Assembly (NCBI RefSeq): GCF_001547525.1
Contig: NZ_CM003768.1
Span: 3,472,001-3,536,000 of the forward strand
Source: Burkholderia anthina
Lineage (GTDB): Bacteria; Pseudomonadota; Gammaproteobacteria; Burkholderiales; Burkholderiaceae
DNA length: 64,000 nucleotides
Direction: 5' to 3'
Positions 45,122-56,028 of this stretch are shown here, in pieces. The position numbers were made by a program, and so were the translations under genes. Numbering within the stretch: the first letter of the stretch is position 1; every line of letters starts with the position of its first letter. A model generated the notes under the pieces. The model was not told the origin of the DNA, made no database searches, and saw nothing but the letters and a program-made list of their open reading frames with translations.

Positions 45122-46189
45122 ATGAGCTTGTTCGATACGATCAACGCGGGCGGGGCCGAGCTTCTCGGCTTCGCGTGGCCGACGGTGTGGGCAGTCGTGC
45201 GCATCCTCGTCGTCTCCGTCGTCATCCTGCTGTGCGTCGCGTACCTGATTCTGTGGGAGCGCAAGCTGATCGGCTGGATGCACGTGCGTCTCGGCCCGAA
45301 CCGCGTCGGCCCCGGCGGCCTGCTGCAGCCGATCGCCGACGTGCTGAAGCTGCTGCTGAAGGAAGTCATTCAGCCGAGCGCCGCCAGCCGCTGGCTGTAC
45401 CTGATCGCGCCGGTGATGACCGTCGTGCCGGCGTTCGCCGTGTGGGCGGTGATCCCGTTCCAGGCGGAAGCCGTGCTCGCGAACGTGAACGCGGGCCTGC
45501 TGTACGCGATGGCGATCTCGTCGATCGGCGTGTACGCGGTGATTCTGGCCGGCTGGGCGTCGAACTCGAAGTACGCGTTCCTCGGCGCGATGCGCGCCGC
45601 GGCACAGATGGTGTCGTACGAAATCTCGATGGGCTTCGCGCTGGTGCTCGTGCTGATGACGGCCGGCAGCCTGAACCTGTCGGAAATCGTCGGTTCGCAG
45701 CAGCACGGCTTTTTCGCCGGCCATGGCGTGAACTTCCTGTCGTGGAACTGGCTGCCGCTGCTGCCGGCGTTCGTCGTCTACTTCATCTCGGGCATCGCCG
45801 AAACGAACCGTCACCCGTTCGACGTGGTGGAAGGGGAGTCGGAGATCGTCGCGGGTCACATGATCGATTACTCGGGCATGGCGTTCGCGCTGTTCTTCCT
45901 CGCCGAGTACATCAACATGATCGTGATCTCGGCACTGGCCGCGACGCTGTTCCTCGGCGGCTGGGACGCCCCGTTCGAATTCCTGTCGTTCATCCCGGGC
46001 ATCTTCTGGCTGGTGCTGAAGGTCTTCGCGCTGCTGTCGGTGTTCATCTGGGTCCGCGCGACGTTCCCGCGCTTCCGTTACGACCAGATCATGCGTCTGG
46101 GCTGGAAGGTGTTCCTGCCCGTCACGGTGATCTGGGTGGTCGTGGTCGGCTTCTGGATGATGTCGCCGCTGAACATCTGGGTGAAGTAA
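45122..46189 (+). CDS. nuoH: NADH-quinone oxidoreductase subunit H
   Basis: A 355-aa membrane subunit next to the quinone channel, with eight or more helices. Conserved: [66 protein letters not shown] and [19 protein letters not shown] (here [14 protein letters not shown]). The ATG begins one base after the nuoG stop. Confidence 0.97.
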   Translation: MSLFDTINAGGAELLGFAWPTVWAVVRILVVSVVILLCVAYLILWERKLIGWMHVRLGPNRVGPGGLLQPIADVLKLLLKEVIQPSAASRWLYLIAPVMTVVPAFAVWAVIPFQAEAVLANVNAGLLYAMAISSIGVYAVILAGWASNSKYAFLGAMRAAAQMVSYEISMGFALVLVLMTAGSLNLSEIVGSQQHGFFAGHGVNFLSWNWLPLLPAFVVYFISGIAETNRHPFDVVEGESEIVAGHMIDYSGMAFALFFLAEYINMIVISALAATLFLGGWDAPFEFLSFIPGIFWLVLKVFALLSVFIWVRATFPRFRYDQIMRLGWKVFLPVTVIWVVVVGFWMMSPLNIWVK

Positions 46190-46204
46190 AGATCGGACGA
46201 AATC

Positions 46205-46693
46205 ATGACGGCAATCCAACACTTCTTTAAGACTTTCTTCCTGACCGAGCTGCTGAAGGGGCTCGCGCTGACCGGTCGCTACACGTTCAAGCGCAAGTTC
46301 ACCGTGCAGTTCCCGGAAGAGAAGACCCCGATTTCGCCGCGTTTCCGCGGGCTGCACGCGCTGCGCCGCTATGAAAACGGTGAAGAGCGCTGCATCGCGT
46401 GCAAGCTGTGCGAGGCCGTGTGCCCCGCGCTGGCGATCACGATCGAATCGGAAACGCGCGCGGACAACACGCGCCGCACGACGCGCTACGACATCGACCT
46501 GACGAAGTGCATCTTCTGCGGTTTCTGCGAAGAGAGCTGCCCGGTCGATTCGATCGTCGAGACGCAGATTCTCGAGTACCACGGCGAAAAGCGCGGCGAC
46601 CTGTATTTCACGAAGGAAATGCTGCTCGCGGTGGGCGACCGCTACGAGAAGGACATCGCCGCGGCGAAGGCTGCCGACGCGCCGTATCGTTGA
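46205..46693 (+). CDS. nuoI: NADH-quinone oxidoreductase subunit I
   Basis: A 162-aa subunit with two [4Fe-4S] clusters (N6a/N6b): [16 protein letters not shown] and [16 protein letters not shown]. It carries electrons from NuoG towards NuoB. It lies 15 bp after nuoH. A 112-bp gap without features separates it from nuoJ. Confidence 0.97.
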   Translation: MTAIQHFFKTFFLTELLKGLALTGRYTFKRKFTVQFPEEKTPISPRFRGLHALRRYENGEERCIACKLCEAVCPALAITIESETRADNTRRTTRYDIDLTKCIFCGFCEESCPVDSIVETQILEYHGEKRGDLYFTKEMLLAVGDRYEKDIAAAKAADAPYR

Positions 46694-46805
46694 TTGTGTT
46701 TGCAGTGCCGGCCCGGCATGAACGATGAACGGGCCGAGCCGCCGCGACGGGTGCGGGCGTCCCGCAAGCCGCGCCTGACTATGGCCTAACGATGAACCGG
46801 TAATC

Positions 46806-47456
46806 ATGGAATTCACGACCGTACTGTTCTACATCTTCGCGCTGCTCCTGGTGGTATCAGGGCTGAAGGTGATCACTTCGCGCAACCCGGTGGCGTCTGC
46901 GCTTTTCCTTGTGCTGGCGTTCTTCAACGCCGCCGCGATCTGGATGCTGCTGGAGGCCGAATTCCTCGCGATCCTGCTGGTTCTGGTCTACGTGGGCGCG
47001 GTGATGGTGCTGTTCCTGTTCGTCGTGATGATGCTGGACATCAACATCGACTACCTGCGCCGCGACTTCAAGCGCTTCGTCCCGATGGCAACCGTGGTCG
47101 GCGCGATCATCGTGATCGAAACCGCGCTGATCCTGTGGCGCGGCTACGGCGACACGCACACCGTGCATGCGATGGCGACGGGCGAGATGGCCAACTGGTC
47201 GAATACGCGCCTGATCGGCAAGGTGATCTACACCGACTACATCTTCGCGTTCGAAATCGCCGGCCTCGTGCTGCTGGTCGCGATCATTGCCGCGATCGGG
47301 CTGACCGAGCGCAAGGGCAAGGACAGCAAGCGCCAGCGCGTGTCGGATCAGGTCAAGGTGCGCCGCAACGACCGCGTGCGCCTCGTGAAGATGGAAGCGG
47401 ACAAGCCGCAGCCGGAAACGGCGCAAAGCGAAGCCGGCTCGGGCACCAACGGCTAA
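46806..47456 (+). CDS. nuoJ: NADH-quinone oxidoreductase subunit J
   Basis: A 216-aa membrane subunit with five helices. The conserved VVSGLKVITSRNPVASALFLVLAFFNAAAIWMLLEAEFLAILLVLVYVGAVMVLFLFVVMM region (landmarks RNPVASALFLVLAFF and AILLVLVYVGAVMVLFLF) is near the N-terminus. The C-terminal 40 residues are hydrophilic (RKGKDSKRQRVSDQVKVRR) and acidic at the end, longer than in E. coli. Confidence 0.96.
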   Translation: MEFTTVLFYIFALLLVVSGLKVITSRNPVASALFLVLAFFNAAAIWMLLEAEFLAILLVLVYVGAVMVLFLFVVMMLDINIDYLRRDFKRFVPMATVVGAIIVIETALILWRGYGDTHTVHAMATGEMANWSNTRLIGKVIYTDYIFAFEIAGLVLLVAIIAAIGLTERKGKDSKRQRVSDQVKVRRNDRVRLVKMEADKPQPETAQSEAGSGTNG

Positions 47457-47474
47457 GCGGAGGAAAAGAAAACC

Positions 47475-47780
47475 ATGCTGACTCTTGCTCACTACCTTGT
47501 GCTCGGCGCGATCCTCTTTGCGATCGCGATCGTCGGGATCTTCCTGAACCGCCGCAACGTCATCATCATCCTGATGTCGATCGAACTGATGCTGCTGGCG
47601 GTGAACACCAACTTCGTCGCGTTCTCGCATTACCTCGGCGACGTGCACGGCCAGATCTTCGTGTTCTTCGTGCTGACCGTCGCCGCAGCGGAAGCCGCGA
47701 TCGGTCTCGCGATTCTGGTGACCCTGTTCCGTAAGCTCGACACGATCAATGTCGAGGATCTCGATCAGCTCAAAGGTTAA
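47475..47780 (+). CDS. nuoK: NADH-quinone oxidoreductase subunit K
   Basis: A 101-aa three-helix membrane subunit. Two conserved glutamates lie in the [17 protein letters not shown] and [13 protein letters not shown] helices, and both belong to the proton-path set. GGAGGAAAA precedes the ATG. It lies between nuoJ and nuoL with short spacers. Confidence 0.98.
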   Translation: MLTLAHYLVLGAILFAIAIVGIFLNRRNVIIILMSIELMLLAVNTNFVAFSHYLGDVHGQIFVFFVLTVAAAEAAIGLAILVTLFRKLDTINVEDLDQLKG

Positions 47781-47797
47781 TTTCAGGCAACGCTGTT

Positions 47798-49852
<2,055 letters not shown>

Positions 49853-49870
49853 GGCGGGGAGACAACACTA

Positions 49871-51361
49871 ATGCACGCTTTTCCGATTCTCAGTACCGCG
49901 ATCTGGCTGCCGATCGTTTTCGGCCTCCTCGTGCTGGCGGTGGGTAACGACAAAAATCCGGGGACGGCTCGCTGGGTCGCGCTGATCGGCGCGCTGCTCG
50001 GTCTCGCGGTCACGATCCCGCTGATCACGGGCTTCGACTCCAGCACCGCTGCGCTGCAGTTCGTCGAGAAGTCGACGTGGATCCAGCGCTTCGACATCGC
50101 GTATCACCTCGGCGTCGACGGCATCTCGATGTGGTTCGTCGTGCTGACCGCGCTGATCACGGTGATCGTCGTGATCGCCGCATGGGAAGTGATCACCGAG
50201 AACGTCGCGCAGTACCTCGCCGCGTTCCTGATCCTGTCCGGGATCATGATCGGCGTATTCTCGGCGGCCGACGGCCTGCTGTTCTACGTGTTCTTCGAGG
50301 CGACCCTGATCCCGATGTACATCATCATCGGCGTGTGGGGCGGCCCGAACCGCGTGTATGCGGCGTTCAAGTTCTTCCTGTACACGCTGGCCGGCTCGCT
50401 GCTGATGCTGGTCGCGCTGATCTACCTGTACACGGAAACGCACTCGTTCGACCTCGCGACGTGGCAGAACGCGAAAATCGCGATGACGCCGCAGATCCTG
50501 CTGTTCATTGCGTTCTTCCTCGCGTTCGCGGTGAAGGTGCCGATGTGGCCGGTGCACACGTGGCTGCCGGACGCGCACGTGGAAGCGCCGACGGGCGGCT
50601 CGGTCGTGCTGGCGGCGATCATGCTCAAGCTCGGCGCATACGGTTTCCTGCGCTTCTCGCTGCCGATCACGCCTGACGCGAGCCACTTCCTGGCGCCCGT
50701 CGTGATCACGCTGTCGCTGATCGCGGTGATCTACATCGGTCTCGTCGCGATGGTGCAGGCCGACATGAAGAAGCTGGTCGCGTATTCGTCGATCGCGCAC
50801 ATGGGTTTCGTCACGCTCGGCTTCTTCATCTTCAACCAGCTCGGCGTCGAAGGCGCGATCGTCCAGATGATCTCGCACGGCTTCGTGTCGGGCGCGATGT
50901 TCCTCTGCATCGGCGTGCTGTACGACCGCGTGCACTCGCGCCAGATCGCCGACTACGGCGGCGTCGTGAACGTGATGCCGAAGTTCGCGGCGTTCGCGAT
51001 GCTGTTCTCGATGGCCAACTGCGGCCTGCCGGGTACGTCCGGTTTCGTCGGCGAGTTCATGGTGATTCTCGCGGCCGTCCAGTACAACTTCTGGATCGCA
51101 TTCGGCGCGGCGTTCACGCTGATCCTCGGCGCGGCCTACACGCTGTGGATGTACAAGCGCGTGTATTTCGGCGCGGTGGCGAACGATCACGTCGCAAAGC
51201 TGAAGGACATCGGCCGTCGCGAATTCCTGATGCTGGCCGTACTCGCCGCGTTCACGCTGCTGATGGGCCTGTATCCGAAGCCTTTCACCGACGTGATGCA
51301 CGTTTCCGTCGAAAACCTCCTCTCCCACGTCGCGCAGTCGAAGCTGCCGCTGGCCCAGTAA
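49871..51361 (+). CDS. nuoM: NADH-quinone oxidoreductase subunit M
   Basis: A 496-aa antiporter-like proton-pumping subunit. Conserved: FFEATLIPMYIIIGVWGGPNRVYAAFKFFLYTLAGSLLML (landmarks EATLIPMYIIIGVWGG and AAFKFFLYTLAGSLLML), PMWPVHTWLPDAHVEAPTGGSV and YSSIAHMGFVTLG. The Lys and Glu of the pumping site are in these segments. It lies 18 bp after nuoL. Confidence 0.97.
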   Translation: MHAFPILSTAIWLPIVFGLLVLAVGNDKNPGTARWVALIGALLGLAVTIPLITGFDSSTAALQFVEKSTWIQRFDIAYHLGVDGISMWFVVLTALITVIVVIAAWEVITENVAQYLAAFLILSGIMIGVFSAADGLLFYVFFEATLIPMYIIIGVWGGPNRVYAAFKFFLYTLAGSLLMLVALIYLYTETHSFDLATWQNAKIAMTPQILLFIAFFLAFAVKVPMWPVHTWLPDAHVEAPTGGSVVLAAIMLKLGAYGFLRFSLPITPDASHFLAPVVITLSLIAVIYIGLVAMVQADMKKLVAYSSIAHMGFVTLGFFIFNQLGVEGAIVQMISHGFVSGAMFLCIGVLYDRVHSRQIADYGGVVNVMPKFAAFAMLFSMANCGLPGTSGFVGEFMVILAAVQYNFWIAFGAAFTLILGAAYTLWMYKRVYFGAVANDHVAKLKDIGRREFLMLAVLAAFTLLMGLYPKPFTDVMHVSVENLLSHVAQSKLPLAQ

Positions 51362-51385
51362 TCGCGAGCGGAGGAACTCAAGATC

Positions 51386-52855
51386 ATGCAAAACGCCCCT
51401 ATGAATGTCCTGTTGCCTGACGCGCTGGTGCTGGCCGCCATCGTCGTCGCATGGCTGAACGACACCTTTACCGGTGCGTCCGGCCGCCGCCTGACCTATC
51501 TGATCGCGGTCGTCTCGTCGATCGTCGCCGGCGTGTGGTTCGCGGTCCAGGCGCTCGACCCGCAGCAGTACTACTTCTTCTCGAAGATGGTCGTCGTCGA
51601 CTCGTTCGCGAGCATGATGAAGGCTGTCGTGTCGTTCGGTTTCGCGGTCTCGCTCGTCTATTCGCGCAAGTACCTCGAAGACCGCGACATGTTCCGCGGC
51701 GACGTGTTCCTGCTCGGCATGTTCTCGCTGCTCGGCCAGCTGGTCATGGTGTCGGGCAACAACTTCCTGACGCTGTACCTCGGTCTCGAACTGATGTCGC
51801 TGTCGCTGTACGCGGTCATCGCGCTGCGCCGCGACGCCGCGCAGTCGAGCGAAGCCGCGATGAAGTACTACGTGCTGGGCGCGCTCGCATCGGGCTTCGT
51901 GCTGTACGGCATCTCGATGCTCTACGGCGCGACCGGCTCGCTCGAACTCGGCGAAGTGTACAAGGCGGTCGGCGGCAACACCGACGCGGCTGTGCTGATG
52001 TTCGGCGTGATCTTCATCGTCGCCGGTATCGCGTTCAAGCTCGGCGCCGTGCCGTTCCACATGTGGGTGCCGGACGTCTACCAGGGCGCGCCGACCGCGA
52101 TGACGCTGTTCGTCGGCGGCGGCCCGAAGGTTGCCGCGTTCGCGTGGGGCCTGCGCTTCCTGGTGATGGGCCTGCTGCCGCTCGCGCAGAACTGGCAGAC
52201 CGCGCTCGTGATCCTCGCCGCGCTGTCGCTGATCGTCGGCAACATCACCGGTATCGTCCAGCGCAACATCAAGCGGATGCTCGCGTACTCGGCGATCTCG
52301 AACATGGGCTTCGTGCTGCTCGGCCTGCTCGCCGGCATCGTGAAGGGCGACGCGGCGGCGCCGGCGAACGCCTACAGCTCGGCGATGTTCTACGCGATCG
52401 TCTACCTGATCACGACGCTCGGCTCGTTCGGCGTGGTGATGCTGCTCGCGCGCCGCGATTTCGAAGCCGAAACGATCGACGACTTCAAGGGCCTCAACAA
52501 GCGCAGCCCGGTGTTCGCGTTCGTGATGATGGTCATGATGTTCTCGCTGGCCGGCATTCCGCCGACCGTCGGCTTCTACGCGAAGCTCGCGGTGCTCGAG
52601 GCGACCGTCAACGCGGGCCTCACGTGGCTGGCCGTGCTGGCCGTGATCACGTCGCTGTTCGGCGCGTTCTACTACCTGCGCATCGTGAAGCTGATGTACT
52701 TCGATGCGCCGCAGGATTCGACGCCGATCTCGGGCGATTTCTGCAAGCGCACGATTCTCGTGCTGAACGGCCTGGCCGTCGTCGTGCTCGGCCTGATCCC
52801 GAGCCCGCTGCTGACCGCCTGCCTGCAGGCAATCCGCCACACGCTGCCGCTGTAA
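51386..52855 (+). CDS. nuoN: NADH-quinone oxidoreductase subunit N
   Basis: A 489-aa antiporter-like proton-pumping subunit and the last complex I gene. Conserved: LGLELMSLSLYAVIALRRDAAQSSEAAMKYYVLGALASG (landmarks ELMSLSLYAVIA and AAMKYYVLGALASGF), KLGAVPFHMWVPDVYQGAPT and RMLAYSAISNMGFVLLG. GGAGG precedes the ATG. An internal ATG five codons later is an alternative. The stop overlaps the DUF2818 start by one base (TAATG). Confidence 0.97.
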   Translation: MQNAPMNVLLPDALVLAAIVVAWLNDTFTGASGRRLTYLIAVVSSIVAGVWFAVQALDPQQYYFFSKMVVVDSFASMMKAVVSFGFAVSLVYSRKYLEDRDMFRGDVFLLGMFSLLGQLVMVSGNNFLTLYLGLELMSLSLYAVIALRRDAAQSSEAAMKYYVLGALASGFVLYGISMLYGATGSLELGEVYKAVGGNTDAAVLMFGVIFIVAGIAFKLGAVPFHMWVPDVYQGAPTAMTLFVGGGPKVAAFAWGLRFLVMGLLPLAQNWQTALVILAALSLIVGNITGIVQRNIKRMLAYSAISNMGFVLLGLLAGIVKGDAAAPANAYSSAMFYAIVYLITTLGSFGVVMLLARRDFEAETIDDFKGLNKRSPVFAFVMMVMMFSLAGIPPTVGFYAKLAVLEATVNAGLTWLAVLAVITSLFGAFYYLRIVKLMYFDAPQDSTPISGDFCKRTILVLNGLAVVVLGLIPSPLLTACLQAIRHTLPL

Positions 52856-53151
52856 TGTCGGCAGCCGGCTGGTTCATCGTGCTGTTGGCGCTCGTATGCG
52901 CCAACCTGCCGTTCCTGAACCAACGCCTCTTCGCCGTCGTGCCGTTCGGCGCGACGAAGAAGAGTGCGTGGGTGCGGATCGGCGAGCTGATCGTGCTGTA
53001 CTTCATCGTCGGCGCGCTCGGCTTCTGGCTCGAGTCGCGCGCCGGCAACCGCTTCGAACAGGGCTGGCAGTTTTACGCGATCACGTTCAGTCTCTTCGTC
53101 GTGTTCGCGTTTCCCGGCTTCACGTTCCAGTATCTCGTCAAACGACGCTGA
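52855..53151 (+). CDS. DUF2818 family membrane protein
   Basis: A 98-aa membrane protein with three helices (GWFIVLLALVCANLPFL, ELIVLYFIVGALGFWLE, FYAITFSLFVVFAFPGF). DUF2818 proteins occur after nuoN in beta-proteobacteria and have no known function. The start overlaps the nuoN stop, so it belongs to the complex I transcript. A role in complex I assembly or stability is only inferred from this position. Confidence 0.9.
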   Translation: MSAAGWFIVLLALVCANLPFLNQRLFAVVPFGATKKSAWVRIGELIVLYFIVGALGFWLESRAGNRFEQGWQFYAITFSLFVVFAFPGFTFQYLVKRR

Positions 53152-53190
53152 CGGCTTCGGCCGTCCGTCGTGCTCATCCAGGAGCCGCCG

Positions 53191-53781
53191 ATGGCCGAAC
53201 TACCCAATCACGACGCCGCACTGACCGAAACCTGCCTCGAGAGCGAGGCGATCTTCGAAGGCGCGTTCCTCAAGCTCAAGCGCGATACCGTCCGTCTGCC
53301 GGACGGCAAGAAAGCCACGCGCGAATACGTGCAGCATCCGGGCGCGGTGATGGTGATCCCGCTGTTCGACGACGGCCGCGTGCTGATGGAGAGCCAGTTC
53401 CGCTATCCGATCGGCAAGGTGATGGCCGAATTCCCGGCCGGCAAGCTCGATCCGAACGAAGGCGCGCTCGCGTGCGCGGCGCGCGAGCTGCGTGAGGAAA
53501 CGGGCTACACGGCGCGCGAATACGTGTTCCTGGCCCGCATTCACCCGATCATTTCCTATTCGACCGAATTCATCGACCTGTACCTCGCGCGCGGGCTGAC
53601 GGCCGGCGAGCGCAAGCTCGACGAAGGCGAATTCCTCGAAACCTTCACCGCGACGCTGGACGACCTGCAGGAGTGGGTGCGCACGGGCCAGATCTCCGAC
53701 GTGAAGACGATCATCGGCACCATGTGGCTCGACAAGGTGCTGTCCGGCACGTGGCCGCTCGGGCCGGTCGTCACGCCCTGA
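53191..53781 (+). CDS. Nudix hydrolase, ADP-ribose pyrophosphatase type
   Basis: A 196-aa Nudix enzyme. The Nudix box runs from residue 84 (GKLDPNEGALACAARELREE) to TGY, with the REXXEE catalytic glutamates. The preceding DGRVLMESQFRYPIGKVMAEFPAG and the following LARIHPIISYSTEFIDLYLAR fit ADP-ribose pyrophosphatases (NudF-like). CAGGAG lies just before the ATG at 53191; a GTG seven codons upstream is a weaker alternative. It lies 39 bp after the DUF2818 gene. Confidence 0.93.
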   Translation: MAELPNHDAALTETCLESEAIFEGAFLKLKRDTVRLPDGKKATREYVQHPGAVMVIPLFDDGRVLMESQFRYPIGKVMAEFPAGKLDPNEGALACAARELREETGYTAREYVFLARIHPIISYSTEFIDLYLARGLTAGERKLDEGEFLETFTATLDDLQEWVRTGQISDVKTIIGTMWLDKVLSGTWPLGPVVTP

Positions 53782-53917
53782 GCGCGGCGTCGGCGGCGGC
53801 CGGGGCGCCGCGTTACAATCTGGCGACGCAGTGCGTTCGCGCTGCGCAATCCGGATTTAGCACGATCGTTCACAAAACCGCTTTTTGCGCTACACTCGTC
53901 ACACGCCCTGATTCAGC

Positions 53918-54340
53918 ATGAAGGTCCTCGATTTACAGTGTCCGCACGGTCATCGGTTCGAAGGCTGGTTCGCTTCCGCCGATGAATTCGAAGCGCAGTT
54001 GTCCCGCAAGCTGGTCGAATGTCCGGTGTGCGGAACGACGGAGATCAACCGGATGCCGTCGGCGCCGCGCCTGAACCTGTCGGGCGCGACGCAGCCGCAG
54101 CCGGCCGATCCGCGTGCGCTGCAGGCGCAGGTGATGCGCGCGCTGCGCGAGGTGCTGGAGAAGACCGAGAACGTGGGCGAGCGCTTCGCCGAGGAAGCGC
54201 GGCGCATTCATTACAACGAGGCGCCGGCACGCAGCATTCGTGGCGTCACGACGCCGGAGGATGCGCAGTCCTTGGTCGAAGAAGGCATCGATGTGATGCC
54301 GCTGCCGATTCCTGCCGCGCTGAAAGAACCGCTGCAATGA
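53918..54340 (+). CDS. DUF1178 family zinc-ribbon-like protein
   Basis: A 140-aa protein of the DUF1178 family, function unknown. The N-terminus MKVLDLQCPHGHRFEGWFAS has a CPHGH motif (Cys8), and a second pair CPVCG (Cys35, Cys38) follows, a probable metal-binding ribbon. EARRIHYNEAPARSIRGVTTPEDAQSLVEEGIDVMPLP is the conserved C-terminal part. It follows the Nudix gene by 136 bp, and the DUF2818-Nudix-DUF1178 cluster after nuo is common in the group. Confidence 0.92.
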   Translation: MKVLDLQCPHGHRFEGWFASADEFEAQLSRKLVECPVCGTTEINRMPSAPRLNLSGATQPQPADPRALQAQVMRALREVLEKTENVGERFAEEARRIHYNEAPARSIRGVTTPEDAQSLVEEGIDVMPLPIPAALKEPLQ

Positions 54341-54427
54341 CGTACGCAGTGTGTCCTTGGCCGGGCCGGACGGTCGCGGCCAGCCTTGCATGAGATCGGA
54401 GCAGGCGCTAGAGCGCGAACTCGGGTC

Positions 54428-54795
54428 GACCGCCGTGGGGGTGGAGTAAGCGCTAAAGCGCTAACTCCACCCAACCACGCCATGGGACCCGAGTAAGCGC
54501 TGAAGCGCTAACTCGAATCGACCGCCGTGGGGGTGGAGTAAGCGCTGAAGCGCCAACTCCACCCAACCACGCCATGGGACCCGAGTAAGCGCTGAAGCGC
54601 TAACTCGAATCGACCGCCGTGGGGGTGGAGTAAGCGCTGAAGCGCCAACTCCACCCAACCACGCCATGGGACCCGAGTAAGCGCTGAAGCGCTAACTCGA
54701 ATCGACCGCCGTGGGGGTGGAGTAAGCGCTGAAGCGCCAACTCCACCCAACCACGCCATGGGACCCGAGTAAGCGCTAAAGCGCTAACTCGGGTC
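54428..54795. repeat. Four 92-bp tandem units, each with two hairpins
   Basis: Units start at 54428, 54520, 54612 and 54704. Each unit holds two palindromes with a shared core AAGCGCTGAAGCGC. One is framed by GGGTGGAGT/ACTCCACCC and the other by CCGAGT/ACTCG arms. Units are nearly identical apart from GAA/AAA and C/T changes in the core, which suggests recent expansion or gene conversion. Confidence 0.92.
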
Positions 54796-54803
54796 GACAG
54801 GAG
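54763..54803 (+). promoter_or_regulatory. Hairpin element adjoining the acyl-CoA dehydrogenase ribosome site
   Basis: Arms ACCCGAGT (54763-54770) and ACTCGGGT (54787-54794) flank the core AAGCGCTAAAGCGCTA. TCGAC and then AGGAG (54799-54803) follow, nine bases before the ATG. The same element with different, still complementary arms lies before the M14 peptidase gene at 63.5 kb. Confidence 0.7.
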
Positions 54804-54812
54804 ACACTGCGC

Positions 54813-56009
54813 ATGGATCTGGATTATTCCCCCGCCGACGACGCGTTCCGCGCCGACGTCCGCGCCTGGCTCGAGGCCAACCTGCCTCACGCACTGCGCG
54901 CCAAGGTACTCGATCACAAACGACTCGACCGCGAGGATTTCGCGAGCTGGCACCGGATTCTCGGCCAGCGCGGCTGGTCCGCGCCCGCTTGGCCGGTCGA
55001 ATATGGCGGCCCGGGCTGGAACGCGACGCAGCGGCACATCTGGGACGAGGAGTGCGCGCGCATCGGTGCGCCGACCGTGCTGCCTTTCGGGGTGTCGATG
55101 GTCGCGCCGGTTCTGATGAAATACGGCAGCGAAGCGCAGAAGCGCCGCTATCTGCCGCGTATTCTCGACGGCTCGGACTGGTGGTGCCAGGGTTATTCGG
55201 AGCCGGGTTCCGGGTCCGATCTCGCGTCGCTGCGCACGCGCGCCGAGCGCCACGGCGATCACTACGTCGTCAACGGCCAGAAGACCTGGACCACGCTCGG
55301 CCAGTACGCCGACATGATGTTCTGCCTCGTGCGCACCGATCCGGCCGCGAAGAAGCAGGAAGGCATCTCGTTCCTGCTGATCGACATGAAAACGCCCGGC
55401 ATCACGGTGCGCCCGATCGTGATGCTCGACGAGGACCACGAGGTCAACGAGGTGTTCTTCGAGGACGTGAAGGTGCCGGTCGAGAACCTCGTCGGCGACG
55501 AGAACCGCGGCTGGACCTACGCGAAATACCTGCTCGGCCACGAGCGCACCGGCATCGCGCGCGTCGGCGCGTCGAAGCGGGAGCTCGCGTTCCTGAAGCG
55601 CATCGCGTCGAACCAGCGCAAGAACGGCAAGCCGTTGCTCGCCGATCCCGTGTTCGCCGCGAAGGTCGCGGCGCTCGAAGTCGAGTTGATGGCGCTGGAA
55701 GTGACGGTGCTGCGCGTCGTCAGCCGCGAGACGAGCGGCAAGGGGCCGGGCCCCGAAGCGTCGATGCTGAAGATCAAGGGCACCGAGGTGCAACAGGCGC
55801 TCACCGAGCTGATGGTCGAAGCGATCGGCCCGCTGGCCGCACCGTTCGACGTGCCGTTCCTCGCCGGCGAACGCGAGCACAGCATCGCCGGCGACGACGA
55901 TGCGGCGCCGCTCGCCGCGTACTACTTCAATTACCGGAAGACGTCGATCTACGGCGGGTCGAACGAGATCCAGAAAAACATCATCGCGCAGATGATTCTG
56001 GGGCTGTGA
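54813..56009 (+). CDS. Acyl-CoA dehydrogenase, pimeloyl-CoA dehydrogenase large-subunit-like
   Basis: A 398-aa flavoprotein of the acyl-CoA dehydrogenase family. Landmarks: LGQRGWSAPAWPVEYGGPGW near the N-terminus, GYSEPGSGSDLASLRTRAER in the FAD-binding beta domain, and YGGSNEIQKNIIAQMILGL at the C-terminus. The closest known type is the large subunit of two-component dehydrogenases such as PimC. The small-subunit-like gene follows by 19 bp, so an alpha2-beta2 enzyme is likely. AGGAG precedes the ATG. The substrate (medium-chain dicarboxylyl- or steroid-type acyl-CoA) is not known. Confidence 0.9.
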   Translation: MDLDYSPADDAFRADVRAWLEANLPHALRAKVLDHKRLDREDFASWHRILGQRGWSAPAWPVEYGGPGWNATQRHIWDEECARIGAPTVLPFGVSMVAPVLMKYGSEAQKRRYLPRILDGSDWWCQGYSEPGSGSDLASLRTRAERHGDHYVVNGQKTWTTLGQYADMMFCLVRTDPAAKKQEGISFLLIDMKTPGITVRPIVMLDEDHEVNEVFFEDVKVPVENLVGDENRGWTYAKYLLGHERTGIARVGASKRELAFLKRIASNQRKNGKPLLADPVFAAKVAALEVELMALEVTVLRVVSRETSGKGPGPEASMLKIKGTEVQQALTELMVEAIGPLAAPFDVPFLAGEREHSIAGDDDAAPLAAYYFNYRKTSIYGGSNEIQKNIIAQMILGL

Positions 56010-56028
56010 TCAGGGAACGGAGACAACC

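Larger units (their letters stand above)
54341..54812. other. Intergenic region filled by a repeat array
   Basis: This 472-bp spacer is mostly a tandem array of 92-bp units (54428-54795), with a degenerate partial hairpin copy at 54396-54430. Its last hairpin abuts the ribosome site of the acyl-CoA dehydrogenase gene. Short open frames inside the array are products of the repetition and are not genes. Confidence 0.85.

Noticed and set aside
41336-46816. A very long antisense open frame (1826 aa) opposite nuoE-nuoI
   Set aside because: It is rich in Arg, Ala, His and Val, has no recognisable domain, and runs opposite obvious complex I genes. Strong GC bias at third codon positions creates such frames. 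The same applies to the long minus-strand frames at 32192-36211, 47801-49783 and 49868-52840 and the plus-strand frame at 10792-13107.
54461-54759. Short reading frames inside the 92-bp array (repeating MAWLGGVGASAL-like peptides)
   Set aside because: They are the direct translation of the repeat, with identical sequences repeated in each unit and no ribosome sites. Treated as repeat artefacts.
54428-54795. Possible CRISPR array
   Set aside because: The units are contiguous with no unique spacers, the repeats are 92 bp with two palindromes each, and no cas genes are present.
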